Positions 1-11,420 of a DNA stretch of 64,000 nt are shown one piece after another; position 1 is the stretch's first letter, and each line of letters starts with the position of its first letter. Source of the DNA: Zea mays (lineage: Eukaryota; Streptophyta; Magnoliopsida; Poales; Poaceae); contig NC_050096.1 of assembly GCF_902167145.1 (NCBI RefSeq), positions 159,711,825 to 159,775,824 of the forward strand. The letters are read 5' to 3'. A program made the position numbers and the translations under genes. The notes under the pieces were generated by a model. It saw only the letters and a program-made list of their open reading frames with translations. It searched no databases and was not told where the DNA came from.

Positions 1-30
1 TCTAGGCGACTTTCAATTGGTATCGGAGCC
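1..30 (+). repeat. End of 5' LTR and primer-binding site
   Basis: Bases 1-15 are the final bases of the 5' LTR ending in CA. The motif TGGTATCGGAGC at 18-29 fits the initiator-methionine tRNA primer-binding site (TGGTATCAGAGC) with one mismatch. Confidence 0.85.
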
Positions 31-63
31 CGATGCTTCATTAGAGCCTAACCGCTCGAAGTG

Positions 64-2719
64 ATGTCGGGAGAACACGCCAAGAAGGAGATGGAGACCG
101 ACGACAAGCCCGCTACAAGCCACGGGAAGGCTTCATCGGAAGAGTCCCGCAACAAAAAGAAAGGGAAGGAGAAGAAGGCCTCCTCCCACAAGTCGCATCA
201 GAGTGGCGACAAGAAAAATAAAATGAGGAAGGTGGTCTACTACGAGACTGACACTTCATCACCTTCCACATCCCGCTCCGACGCGCCCTCCATAACTTCT
301 AAGCGCCATGAGCGCAAGAAGTTTAGTAAGATCCCCTTACACTATCCTCGTACTTCTAGACATACTCCATTACTTTCTGTTCCATTAGGCAAACCGCCAA
401 CCTTTGACGGTGAAGATTATGCTAGGTGGAGTGATTTAATGAAATTTCATCTAACCTCACTCTACAAAAGTATATGGAATGTTGTTGAGTTTGGAGCACA
501 GGTACCATCCGTAGGGGATGAGGATTATGATGAGGACGAGGTGGCCCAAATCGAACACTTAGTTTATGATGAGGAATGTTGTTGAGTTACAAGCCACAAC
601 AATACTCCTCGCCTCTCTAAGTAGGGAGGAGTACAACAAGGTGCAAGGACTAAAAAGCGCCAAGGAAGTTTGGGACGTGCTCAAGACGGCGCACGTGGGT
701 GATGAACTCACCAAGATCACCAAGCGGGAAACGATCGAGGGGGAGCTCGGTCGCTTCCGTCTACGCCAAGGGGAGGAGCCACAAGACATGTACAACCGGC
801 TCAAAACCTTGGTAAACCAAGTGCGCAACCTCGGGAGCAAAAAGTGGGATGACCACGAGATGGTTAAGGTTATTTTAAGATCGCTTATTTTCCTTAACCC
901 TACTCAAGTACAATTAATTCGTGGTAATCCAAGATATACACTAATGACTCCCGAGGAAGTAATCGGGAATTTTGTGAGCTTTGAATTTATGATCAAGGGC
1001 TCACGGAAGATCAACGAGCTTGACGGTCCCTCCACGTCCGAAGCTCAACCGGTTGCATTCAAGGCGACGGAGGAGAAGGAGGAATCTACACCAAGTAGAC
1101 AACCAATCGACGCCTCCAAGCTCGACAATGAGGAAATGGCGCTCGTCATCAAGAGCTTCCACCAAATCCTTAAACAAAGGAGGGGGAAAGATTACAAGCC
1201 CCGCTCCAAGAAGGTTTTCTACAAATGTGGTAAGCCCGGTCACTTTATAGCTAAATGTCCTATTTCTAGTGACAGTGACAGGGGTGACGACAAGAAGGGG
1301 AGAAGAAAGGAGAAGAAGAGGTACTACAAGAAGAAGGGCGGTGATGCCCATGTTTGTCGTGAGTGGGACTCCGACGAAAGCTCTAGCGACTCCTCCGACG
1401 ATGAGGACGCCGCCAACATCGCCGTCACCAAGGGACTTCTCTTCCCCAACGTCGGCCACAAGTGCCTCATGGCAAAGGACGGCAAAAAGAAGAAGGTTAA
1501 ATCTAAATCCTCCACTAGATATGAATCCTCTAGTGATGAAAATGCTAGTGATGAGGAAGATAACTTGCGCACTCTTTTTGCCAACTTAAACATGCAACAA
1601 AAGGAGAAATTAAATGAATTAATTAGTGCCATCCATGAGAAGAACGATCTCTTGGACTCCCAAGAGGACTTCCTAATCAAGGAAAACAAAAAGCATGTTA
1701 AAGTTAAAAATGCTTATGCTCTAGAAGTTGAAAAATGTGAAAATTTATCTAGTGAGCTAAGCACTTGCCATGAGATAATCGACAATCTTAGAAATGAAAA
1801 TGCTAATTTATTAGCTAAGGTTGATTCAAATGTTTGTGATATTTCAATTCCCAATCTTAAGAATGATAATGATGATTTGCTTGCTAAGATTGAAGAATTG
1901 AACATATCTCTTGCTAGCCTTAGGATTGAGAATGAAAAATTGCTTGCTAAGGCTAAGGATTTTGATGTTTGCAATGCTACTATTTCCGACCTTAGAACTA
2001 AAAATGATATATTGCATGCTAAGGTTGTAGAATTAAAATCTTGCAAACCCTCTACATCTACCGTTGAGCACACTTCTATTTGTACTAGATGTAGAGATGT
2101 CGATGTTAATGCTATTCATGATCACATGGCTTTAATTAAACAACAAAATGATCATATAGCAAAACTAGATGCTAAGATTGCCGAGCATGACTTAGAGAAT
2201 GAAAAATTTAAATTTGCTAGAAGCATGCTCTATAGAGGGAGACATCCTGGCATTAAGGATGGCATTGGCTTCCAACAGGGAGGCAATGTCAAAATTAATG
2301 CCCCTCCTAAGAAATTGTCTAATTTTGTTAAGGGCAAGGCTCCCATGCCTCAGGATAACGAGGGTTACATTTTGTATCCTGCCGGTTATCCCGAGAGCAA
2401 AATTAGGAGAATTCACTCTAGGAAGTCTCACTCTGGCCCCAATCATGCTTTTATGTATAAGGGTGAGACATCTAGTTCTAGGCAACCAACCCATGCTAAG
2501 TTGCCTAAAAGGAAAACTCCTAGTGCATCAAATGATCATAACATTTCATTTAAAACTTTTGATGCATCTTATGTGTTGACTAACAAATCCGGCAAAGTAG
2601 TTGCCAAATATGTTGGGGGCAAGCACAAGGGGTCAAAGACTTGTGTTTGGGTACCCAAAGTTCTTGTTTCTAATGCCAAAGGACCCAAAACCATTTGGGT
2701 ACCTAAAGTCAAGAACTAA
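64..2719 (+). pseudogene. gag: Sirevirus 1 gag, frameshifted
   Basis: This gene encodes the structural Gag protein that forms the cytoplasmic particle. The first ATG is at 64 and begins a basic, Lys/Ser-rich region. The reading frame closes at 583-585, and the same protein continues in another frame from about 566, so there is a one-base indel in that overlap. Around 1211-1258 lies a zinc knuckle whose first Cys is replaced by Phe (TTC at 1217-1219); the later Cys, His and Cys (1226, 1241, 1256) are intact. A long heptad-rich stretch at 1560-2220 looks like a coiled coil. The frame stops at TAA 2717-2719, in the same frame as the downstream protease. In some related elements a stop or frameshift separates gag from pol, so this stop may be native; the frameshift is probably decay. 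Confidence 0.88.
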
Positions 2720-2755
2720 ACATGTTTTGTAGGTTTATGCATCCGGGGCTCAAGC

Positions 2756-5700
2756 TGGGTAATCGACAGCGGGTGCACAAACCACATGACAGGGGAGAAG
2801 AAGATGTTCTCCTCCTACGAGAAAAACCAAGATTCCCAACGAGCTATCACATTCAGGGATGGAAATCAAGGTTTGGTCAAAGGATTGGGTAAAATTGCTA
2901 TATCCCCTGACCATTCTATTTCCAATGTTTTTCTTGTAGATTCTTTAGATTACAATTTGCTTTCTGTATCTCAATTATGCAAAATGGGCTACAACTGTCT
3001 ATTCACTGATGTAGGTGTCACTGTCTTTAGAAGAAGTGATGATTCAATAGCATTTAAGGGAGTGTTAGAGGGTCAGCTATACTTAGTAAATTTTGATAGA
3101 GCTGAACTCGACACTTGCTTAATTGCTAAGACTAACATGGGCTGGCTCTGGCATCGCCGACTAGCACATGTTGGGATGAAGAATCTTCATAAGCTTCTAA
3201 AGGGAGAGCACATTTTAGGACTAACCAATGTTCATTTTGAGAAAGACAGGGTTTGTAGCGCATGCCAAGCAGGAAAGCAAGTTGGTGCTCATCATCCACA
3301 CAAGAACATCATGACGACCGACAGGCCACTGGAGCTCCTACACATGGATCTATTCGGCCCGATAGCTTACATAAGCATCGGCGAGAGTAAGTACTATCTA
3401 GTAATTGTGGATGATTATTCTCGCTTCACTTGGGTGTTCTTTTTGCAGGAAAAATCTCATACCCAAGAGACCTTAAAGGGATTCTTGAGATGGGCTCAAA
3501 ACGAGTTCGGCTTAAGGATCAAGAAAATTAGAAGCGACAACGGGACGGAGTTCAAGAACTCACAAATTGAAGGATTCCTTGAGGAGGAGGGCATCAAGCA
3601 TGAGTTCTCTTCTCCCTACACGCCACAACAAAATGGTGTAGTGGAGAGGAAGAATAGAACTCTATTGGACATGGCTAGAACCATGCTTGATGAGTACAAG
3701 ACATCGGATCGGTTTTGGGCCGAGGCGGTCAACACCGCCTGCTACGCCATCAACCGGTTATATCTACACCGAATCCTCAAGAAGACATCTTATGAACTCC
3801 TAACCGGTAAAAAGCCCAACATTTCATATTTTAGAGTCTTTGGTAGCAAATGCTTTATTCTTGTTAAAAGAGGAAGAAAATCCAAATTTGCTCCTAAAAC
3901 TGTAGAAGGCTTTTTAATAGGATATGATTCAAACACAAGGGCATATAGAGTCTTTAACAAGTCCTCTGGACAAGTTGAAGTTTCTTGTGACGTTGTGTTT
4001 GATGAGACTAACGGCTCTCAAGTAGAGCAAGTTGATCTTGATGAGATAGGTGATGAAGAGGCTCCGTGCATCGCGCTAAGGAACATGTCCATTGGGGATG
4101 TGTGTCCTAAAGAATCCGAAGAGCCTCCAAATGCACAAGATCAACCATCCTCCTCCACTCAAGCATCTCCACCAACTCAAAATGAGGATGAAGCTCAAGT
4201 TGATGAAGTAGAAGATCAAGCAAATGAGCCACCTCAAGATGACGACAATGATCAAGGGGGAGATGCAAATGATCAAGACAAGGAGGATGAAGAACAAAGA
4301 CCGCCACACCCAAGAGTCCACCAAGCAATCCAACGAGATCACCCCGTCGACACCATCCTCGGCGACATTCATAAGGGGGTAACCACTAGATCTCGTGTTG
4401 CACATTTTTGTGAACATTATTCGTTTGTTTCCTCTATTGAGCCACATAGGGTAGAGGAAGCCCTTCAAGATTCGGATTGGGTGGTGGCAATGCAAGAGGA
4501 GCTCAACAACTTCACTAGGAATGAGGTATGGCATTTAGTTCCATGTCCTAATCAAAATGTTGTAGGAACCAAATGGGTCTTCCGCAACAAGCAAGATGAG
4601 CATGGTGTGGTGACAAGGAACAAAGCTCGACTTGTGGCCAAGGATACTCCCAAGTCGAATGTTTGGATTTCGGTGAAACCTATGCACCCATAGCTAGGCT
4701 TGAGTCAATTCGTATATTATTAGCCTATGCTACTTACCATGGCTTCAAGCTTTATCAAATGGACGTGAAGAGTGCCTTCCTCAATGGACCAATCAAGGAA
4801 GAAGTCTATGTTGAGCAACCTCCCGGCTTTAAAGATAGTGAGTACCCTAACCATGTGTATAAACTCTCTAAGGCGCTTTATGGGCTCAAGCAAGCCCCAA
4901 GAGCATGGTATGAATGCCTTAGGGATTTCCTTATCACTAATGGATTCAAAGTCGGAAAGGCCGATCCTACTTTATTCACTAAAACTCTTGAAAATGACTT
5001 GTTTGTATGCCAAATTTATGTTGATGATATTATATTTGGGTCTACTAACGAGTCCACATGTGAAGAATTTAGTAGGATCATGACACAAAAATTCGAGATG
5101 TCTATGATGGGGGAGTTGAAATATTTCTTAGGATTTCAAGTGAAGCAACTCCAAGAGGACACCTTCCTAAGCCAAACGAAGTATACTCAAGATATTCTAA
5201 GCAAGTTTGGAATGAAGGATGCCAAACCCATCAAGACACCCATGGGAACCAATGGGCATCTCGACCTCGACGAGGGAGGTAAATCCGTCGATCAAAAGGT
5301 ATACCGGTCGATGATAGGTTCCTTGCTATATTTATGTGCATCTCGACCGGATATTATGCTTTCCGTATGCATGTGTGCAAGATTCCAAGCCGACCCTAAG
5401 GAAGCTCACCTTACAGCCGTAAAACAAATCTTGAGATATTTGGTTTATACTCCTAAGTTTGGGCTTTGGTATCCTAGGGGATCCACATTTGATTTGATTG
5501 GTTATTCGGATGCCGATTGGGCGGGGTGTAAAATCAATAGAAAGAGCACATCGGGGACTTGCCAGTTCTTGGGAAGATCCTTGGTGTCGTGGGCTTCAAA
5601 GAAGCAAAATTCCGTTGCTCTTTCTATCGCCGAAGCCGAGTACATTGCCGCAGGACATTGTTGCGTGCAACTACTTTGGATGAGGCAAACCCTTAGGGAC

Positions 5701-5973
5701 TATGGTTACAAATTAACCAAGGTTCCTCTTCTATGTGATAATGAGAGTGCAATCAAAATGGCGGATAATCCCGTCGAGCATAGCCGCCCTAAACACATAG
5801 CCATTCGGTATCATTTTCTTAGGAATCACCAACAAAAGGAAGATATCGAGATTTCATACATTAATACTAAAGATCAATTAGCCGATATATTTACCAAGCC
5901 TCTTGATGAACAAACCTTTAACAAACTTAGGCATGAGCTAAATATCCTTGATTCTAGGAACTTCTTTTGTTGA
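2756..5973 (+). pseudogene. pol: Sirevirus 1 pol: protease, integrase, RT, RNase H (one frameshift)
   Basis: The polyprotein would cut itself, copy the RNA and integrate the DNA. A protease active-site stretch WVIDSGCTNHMTG is read from 2756, upstream of the first in-frame ATG at 2786. The integrase follows: an HHCC zinc-binding region (about 3150-3270), then acidic residues in HMDLFGP (about 3343), RSDNGTEF (about 3532) and VVERKN (about 3640). An acidic linker spans 4030-4330. Near 4640-4645 a single-base indel shifts the frame, and RT resumes in the frame that ends at 5973. RT carries the catalytic YVDD at 5017-5028, and RNase H has a DADWAG stretch near 5508. Apart from the frameshift the domains look well kept, suggesting a fairly recent copy. 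Confidence 0.92.
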
Positions 5974-6235
5974 TTTGCACACATAGCTCTTTTATATACC
6001 TTTGATCATGTCTCTTTCATATGCTATGACTAATATGCTTTCAAGTCTATTTTCAAACCAAGTCATAGGTGTATTGAAAGGAAATTGGAGTCTTCGGCGA
6101 AGACAAAGGCTTCCACTCCGTAACTCATCCTTCGCCGTCGCGCCGGGCCACTCTCCATCTTTAGGGGAGAGAACATGAGTCCAAAGCAAAAGGACTCCGT
6201 CTTTGGTATAATCTTCACTCATTTATTTATGACCA

Positions 6236-6827
6236 AAGGGGGAGAGAGTAATTCTAAGGGCTCTAATGACTCCGTTTTTTGGCGATTCATGCCAAAGGGG
6301 GAGAAAGTAATAGCCCAAAGCAAAAGGACCGCACCACCACCTAATTTTAAAAAGAGTTTTTTTAATTGGTATGATTCTCAATTAATAAATTTCAAATTGG
6401 TATCTTATTGTGTTCAAAAGGGGGTGAAAAGTAGTATTTCAAAATTGATATATCAACACCCTCTTGAACACTAAGAGGAGAATTTCACTTAGGGGGAGTT
6501 TTGTTTAGTCAAAGGAAAAACATTTGAAACAGGGGGAGAAAATTCCAAATCTAGTGAATGCTTCTCAAAATTCTTACTCATTTACCTTTGACTACTTGCA
6601 AAAGACTTTGAAAAGGATTTCCAAAAACATTTGCAAAAACAAAACATGTGGTGCAAGCGTGGTCCAAAATGTTTAAAAACGAAGAAACAATCCATGCATA
6701 TCTTATGAGTAGTTATATTGGCTCAATTCCAAGCAATCTTTGCACTTAAATTATGCAAACTAGTTCAATTATGCACTTCTATATTTGCTTTGGTTTGTGT
6801 TGGCATCAATCACCAAAAAGGGGGAGA
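6236..6827 (+). repeat. Multiple polypurine tracts of Sirevirus 1
   Basis: The 5974-6828 interval has no gene. It holds repeated purine runs of the AAAGGGGGAGA type near 6236, 6294, 6418, 6489 and 6530, ending with the tract at 6814-6827 directly against the 3' LTR. The last one is the expected primer for plus-strand synthesis. The extra copies are a described Sirevirus trait. Confidence 0.85.
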
Positions 6828-6828
6828 T

Positions 6829-8079
6829 TGAAAGGGAATTAGGCTTACACCTAGTTCCTAAATAATTTTGGTGGTTGAATTGCCCAACACAAATAATTGG
6901 ACTAACTAGTTTGCTCTAGTGTATAAGTTATACAGGTGTCAAAGGTTCACATTTAGCCAATAAAAAGACCAAGTATGGGGTTCAACAACGAGAGCAAGGG
7001 ATAATCGAAGGCACCTCTGGTCCCGGACAGTGTCCGGTGCACCAGTGGACTTCACGCTGAACTCATCACCTTCGAGAAAATCCAGAGGCGCTCCGCTATA
7101 ATTCACCGGACTGTCCGGTGTACACCGGACAGTGTCCGGTGCCCCAAGGAAGAGCGACTCTAGAACTCGCCAGCTTCGGGAATTTGCTCCGCTATAATTC
7201 ACCGGACATGTCCGGTGTACACCGGACTGTCCGGTGAACTAGCAGAGCAACAGCTACTTCGCGCCAACGGTCACCTGCAGGCGCATTTAATGCGCGCCAG
7301 AAGCGCGCAGAAGTCAGGCACGCGCGAGACGGTGCACCGAACAATCTACAGTACTTGTCCGGTGTACACTGGATAGCCAGGCGGGCCCAGAAGTCAGAAG
7401 CTCCAACGGTCGAATCCCAACGGTCTGGTGACGTGGCTGGCGCACCGGACATGTCCGGTGTGCACCGAACTGTCCGGTGCACCATACGACTGTCAGCCAC
7501 TACCAAACGGCTAGTTTGGTGGTTGGGGCTATAAATACCCCCAACCACCCCACATTCAAGTCATCCAAGTTTTTCCACTTCAACTACTTACAAGAGCTTT
7601 AGCATTCAATTCTAGACACACCCAAGTGATCAAATCCTCCCTAGTGATTAGTGAGAGAGATTTGCGTGTGTTCTTTCGAAGCTCTTGCGCTTGGATTGCT
7701 TTCTTCTTTCTTTGATTCTTCATTGCGATCAAACTCACTTGTAATTGAGGCAAGAGACACCAATCTTGTGGTGGTCCTTGTGGGAACTTTGTGTTCCAAG
7801 TGATTGAGAAGAAAAGCTCACTCGGTCCGAGGGACCGTTTGAGAGAGGGAAAGGGTTGAAAGAGACCCGGTCTTTGTGACCACCTCAACGGGGAGTAGGT
7901 TTGCGAGAACCGAACCTCGGTAAAACAAATCCACGTGTCTCACTCCTTATTCGATTGCGATTTGTTTTGCACCCTCTCTCGCGGACTCAATTATATTTCT
8001 AAGGCTAACCCGGCTTGTAGTTGTGATTATTTGAGAATTTCAGTTTCGCCCTATTCACCCCCCCTCTAGGCGACTTTCA
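6829..8079 (+). repeat. 3' LTR of Sirevirus 1 (1,251 bp)
   Basis: It starts TGAAAGGGAATTAGG right after the polypurine tract and ends CTTTCA at 8079. Between 7021 and 7485 it carries several perfect or near-perfect palindromes of the form CACCGGACATGTCCGGTG or CACCGGACTGTCCGGTG, followed by a TATA box. The 5-bp target duplication cannot be checked because the left flank is outside the window. Confidence 0.9.
7529..7537 (+). promoter_or_regulatory. TATA box in Sirevirus 1 LTR
   Basis: CTATAAATA lies about 45 bases after the last palindrome of the LTR. The same arrangement occurs in both LTRs of Sirevirus 2, which supports it as the element promoter. Confidence 0.75.
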
Positions 8080-8713
8080 AATGTGTTTACTAGCCTCCTA
8101 GGGCTAGTAATCGTATCACATTTGAGTCCCAAAGGATCAGAACGCTTCACCACTCCACAACATTAAGGCTTATCTCATCATTGAGATTATGTAGGCTATA
8201 TGCAAATATATGCTATACACTGGTTGAATTGCACTCAATATTCTACTTCTTGTTTAAAAATTTGATGCTTTAGTTCCAACCTTTATTTTTATACTTTCTC
8301 ATAGTCTGTCATTGTTGATTAAAGGTCACTTTTAAGAGCTATTGTCATATTGATTTTCTCATTATCTATCATTTTTGGAGTTAAAGGTCCTTTCTTCAGT
8401 CCTTGACTATTAAGACACAATTACATGTTGTAGAGATCTTCAATTGATGATATTGATGATGAGATATGAGGGATCTCACTCTTGAGCCACATAAGCTTGA
8501 TGAAGACATTGTTGAGTCTAATCTTGAGTTTGAAGTAGACTTTGTATAGTCTAACCATGATGATCGACCACAAAAGGTACTTCATTCTCTTGCCACAAAC
8601 ATGTTTAGCGACAAGGGAGATGTGCTGCTAAGTCTTTTTTGACATGTCAGATGGGAAATAGACAGAAATAGTGAAGAAAATACTAGTGTAGGAAGAAGGG
8701 TGCGCTAGATGGA
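8080..8713. other. Gene-free spacer between two retrotransposons
   Basis: AT-rich DNA with no convincing coding frame or repeat. The last five bases (ATGGA, 8709-8713) are the left copy of the target-site duplication of gypsy element A. The sequence resumes at 16075. Confidence 0.6.
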
Positions 8714-9355
8714 TGTTGGGGACCTTCGGCATCCGAAGGTCCTCAAAAACAGGATTTAACAGTATTTCTGGAGTACAATGTGTGAACAGGTATCTTCGGA
8801 CTAAAGTCGGCATTGCTGTAGACCGGAATAATACGAAGGTTGATACAGAGCCGAAGGTGCGAGCAGGAAAGCTTCGGCGTGACAGCAAAGAGTGGAACCG
8901 ACTTAAAGATGAAAAGGCTATTCAGACCTCGATAGACTACTACAGAATTATTATCAAATGTAAAGGGCATGTATGTAATTTTGTAAGGGCTGTGTCCCGT
9001 GCCTATAAATAGGTGAACAGTATCCCCGTACTGTTCACGCTGACTGGGCATTCACTTTTTGCGTCACGCTTGTATTGTCATCCTCTCTCGATTGAAGGTA
9101 CACTTATAATTCAATAATATTTCTATTTATGCCTGATGATAATATATAATCGTTCATATTGTCTTTCATATCCTTTACATTTTCACCTTCGTCATCGTTT
9201 AATGATTTTATGAAGGTACGTCCTTCATAACCTTCGTCCGTAAATCATTATATCCTAAGGGAAATAATGCTTCGGAGGACGAAGGACTATAACGATTAAC
9301 ATTTTCTGTGTTGCCTTGTTCTTAACTCTTAGCACTTGAGAACAAGTCCCCAACA
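8714..9355 (+). repeat. 5' LTR of gypsy element A
   Basis: 642 bp with TG...CA ends and rich in CTTCGG/CCGAAG motifs, including a short inverted repeat just inside the left end (ACCTTCGGCATCCGAAGGT). ORFs reported across it are chance frames. Confidence 0.93.
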
Positions 9356-9356
9356 T

Positions 9357-9374
9357 TGGCGCCCACCTCCGGTG
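9357..9374 (+). other. Primer-binding site of gypsy element A
   Basis: TGGCGCCCACCTCCGGTG directly follows the 5' LTR. Element B has the same site with small changes next to its own 5' LTR (rc of about 44990-45007). I did not assign the tRNA. Confidence 0.7.
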
Positions 9375-9429
9375 AACTCACTTCCATTTCTTGAGCTTTT
9401 CAACACCTTCGGCAAGCATCACCTTCGTC

Positions 9430-10809
9430 ATGCCACCGAAGAAGGCTTCAGCAGCAGGGGCTGGCACGCTGCAGCCGCTGGACCCCAATCAAGACGTCCT
9501 TTCTATTAGAGAGGCACGAAGCCAGAAGAGGAAGGCAGCCAGTCCAACACCTCCGGAGGATGATCTAGATCAGGAAATTCAGAATCTGGAAATCCTTCAG
9601 CAGCAGGTTCAACGCAAGAAGGAGAAGATGGCCCGTCTAGCTGATCTTCAGAGACAAATAGATGAAGCTTCCGAAGAGGTTCGTCATCTTGTTCAAGATG
9701 ATCAAAACCGAAGGCCCCCACGCAGAGAGTTTCACCAGGAAGACTTTCGTAATGAGGAAGACTGGTATGACGATTTCCATCATGGCAACTTCGCTTTTGA
9801 TGATGCTTCTCCTCTCTCAACAGAATTGCAGGCTACACCTTGGCCACAGACTTACAAGCCACCTCAGCTTCCCATATATGACGGTCACTCAGACCCTAAG
9901 CAATTCCTAATGAGCTATGAAGCAACTATATCTTCGTACGGTGGCAACACGGCAGTCATGGCAAAATCATTTGTCATGGCCGTCAGAAGCGTTGCTCAGA
10001 CTTGGTACTCTTCTCTTCGGCCAGGGACAATCACTTCTTGGCAGAAATTGAAGGATATGCTGATAACTAGTTTTCAAGGGTTTCAGACGAAGCCGGTAAC
10101 TGCTCAGGCTCTTTTCCAGTGTACCCAGGACCATGAAGAGTACCTTCAGGCATATGTCCGAAGGTTTCTACGATTGAGGGCACAGGCGCCAACTGTGCCC
10201 AATGAGATTGTCATTGAGGCTATGATCAAAGGGCTTCGGCCAGGGCCGTCAGCACAGTATTTTGCCAGAAAGCCACCACAAACACTGGAAAAGTTGCTCC
10301 AGAAGATGGACGAATACATTCGAGCTGACAATGATTTTCGTCAAAGAAGGGAGGAGGCTTTCAGGTTTTCTGAGATGACCAGGGGCTTCGGAGGAAGGTT
10401 CTACCCGAGGCATGTCAGGTCAATTCACAATTCTACTCAAAATGATGATAAAGGGAGTCAGCAGCAAAGGCCACAATACTCCTCGCAGGCTTCGGGGCAA
10501 CAGCAAAGCTCTTTCCGACCACCAGCACCAAGAGGCAGAGGTGCCAGGGGCTTCGGAGGAAGATTTGGTGATCAACCGAGAAGAATCTTTTGCTTATTCT
10601 GCGGTGAGAACAAAGGCCATACTACCAGGATGTGCCATGTTACTATTCAGAAGCAAAAGGAAATAGCTGAAGCAGCAGCACAACAAGCCCAGCCGAAGCA
10701 GGTCATGCATACAACTTCGTATCATTCGCCCTACATCCCAGAATATGTGGGCAACCATCCTGCAGTCTCTGTTGCTTCGGCGAGTCAGCCTCAAGCTTCC
10801 TGGCAATAG
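9430..10809 (+). CDS. gag: Gag protein of gypsy element A
   Basis: About 459 residues from the ATG at 9430, which fits the first codons MPPKK also seen in element B; the frame is open further upstream but has no other ATG. After a Lys/Glu-rich coiled-coil segment (about residues 45-90) comes a retrotransposon Gag core with the ELQATPWPQTYKPPQLP and YDGHSDPKQFLMSYE stretches, then a Gly/Arg-rich region and a zinc knuckle CLFCGENKGHTTRMC. It should coat the element RNA and form particles. The frame ends at TAG 10807-10809; the same frame then stays open with proline-rich codons up to TGA at 10948, so the TAG may be a recent nonsense change or a readthrough stop. No protease or RT follows. Confidence 0.88.
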   Translation: MPPKKASAAGAGTLQPLDPNQDVLSIREARSQKRKAASPTPPEDDLDQEIQNLEILQQQVQRKKEKMARLADLQRQIDEASEEVRHLVQDDQNRRPPRREFHQEDFRNEEDWYDDFHHGNFAFDDASPLSTELQATPWPQTYKPPQLPIYDGHSDPKQFLMSYEATISSYGGNTAVMAKSFVMAVRSVAQTWYSSLRPGTITSWQKLKDMLITSFQGFQTKPVTAQALFQCTQDHEEYLQAYVRRFLRLRAQAPTVPNEIVIEAMIKGLRPGPSAQYFARKPPQTLEKLLQKMDEYIRADNDFRQRREEAFRFSEMTRGFGGRFYPRHVRSIHNSTQNDDKGSQQQRPQYSSQASGQQQSSFRPPAPRGRGARGFGGRFGDQPRRIFCLFCGENKGHTTRMCHVTIQKQKEIAEAAAQQAQPKQVMHTTSYHSPYIPEYVGNHPAVSVASASQPQASWQ

Positions 10810-11099
10810 CCTCCGCCTCCACCTCCGTTGCAACAAGGCCAGCAGCCAGAAGGGAGCCAATATGCTCCGCATCAAAGGGACTTCAGAGAGCAGTCCGAAG
10901 CTCGCACGGTCAACAGCACTGTGCCAGAATCAAAGCACATCTATTGACAAATATCCTACTTTGATAGTAATCTTTTTCATTCAGTTTTATTTTTTGTGTA
11001 ATAAAGGACATTGTTTAGATTTCATGAAGATAGTTCCCACAAGGAAAATATATTTTCTTCACAGGCATCAGTTGTTGAAGTTTAAGGATTTGTCATAAC

Positions 11100-11420
11100 A
11101 AAGAGGACCTTCGAATTATCGAAAAAATTCTTCGAAGCAACGAAAAGTCGTTCCAAGGAACGCAGAGTAAGTTTGACGAAGTCACAAAAAGTCGTTCCGA
11201 AGGGAGCGCAGTGTAAGTTTTCTGCTCCAAAGTCGTTCCAAAAGGAATGCAGAGCATACAGCGAAAAGTCAACGCTGATACCGCCTAAGTAAAAGGCGAA
11301 GAAGCTCCAAAGTCGTTCCTAAGGGAATGCAGAGCTTACAGCGAAAAGTCAACGCTGATTCCGCTGAAGTAAAAGGCGAAGAAGCTCCTAAGGGAGGCTT
11401 ATAGCAAAAAGTTAACGCTG
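11100..11420 (+). repeat. Tandem repeat block between gag and antisense gene (element A)
   Basis: Repeated units contain AAAGTCGTTCC(N)AAGGAATGCAGAG and GCGAAAAGTCAACGCTGATTCC, with a period of roughly 75 bases and diverged shorter copies upstream. Element B has the matching block at 42950-43265, so the array belongs to the family. Confidence 0.8.

Larger units (their letters stand above)
1..8079 (+). mobile_element. Sirevirus 1: Ty1/copia LTR retrotransposon (Opie/Ji type), 5' LTR mostly outside window
   Basis: The window opens on the last 15 bases of a 5' LTR, identical to the last bases of the LTR ending at 8079. A primer-binding site, gag, protease, integrase, RT and RNase H follow in copia order (integrase before RT), then an array of polypurine tracts and a 3' LTR. 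The repeated AAAGGGGGAGA-type tracts and the CACCGGAC...GTCCGGTG palindromes in the LTR are known hallmarks of the Sirevirus lineage. No envelope-like ORF is visible between pol and the 3' LTR. Gag and pol each carry a frameshift, so this copy is not autonomous now. The exact maize family (Opie, Ji or a relative) was not determined. Confidence 0.93.

Noticed and set aside
2717..2755. The TAA between gag and pol of Sirevirus 1 as a damaging mutation
   Set aside because: It may be the native gag stop, since pol continues in the same frame right after and gag has a plausible natural end; I did not count it as a lesion.
7021..7485. CRISPR-like array of short repeats
   Set aside because: Units are palindromic promoter motifs with irregular spacing in a plant LTR, with no cas gene; not a CRISPR.
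6939..7548. ORFs across the LTR palindromes (also at 55995-56639 and 62898-63530)
   Set aside because: They fall within LTR regulatory sequence; repeated HRTVRCTPDMSG peptides are translations of the palindromes.
8713..9051. Matching ORFs of about 100 codons in both LTRs of element A
   Set aside because: They are identical because the LTRs are; element B LTRs do not keep the frame.
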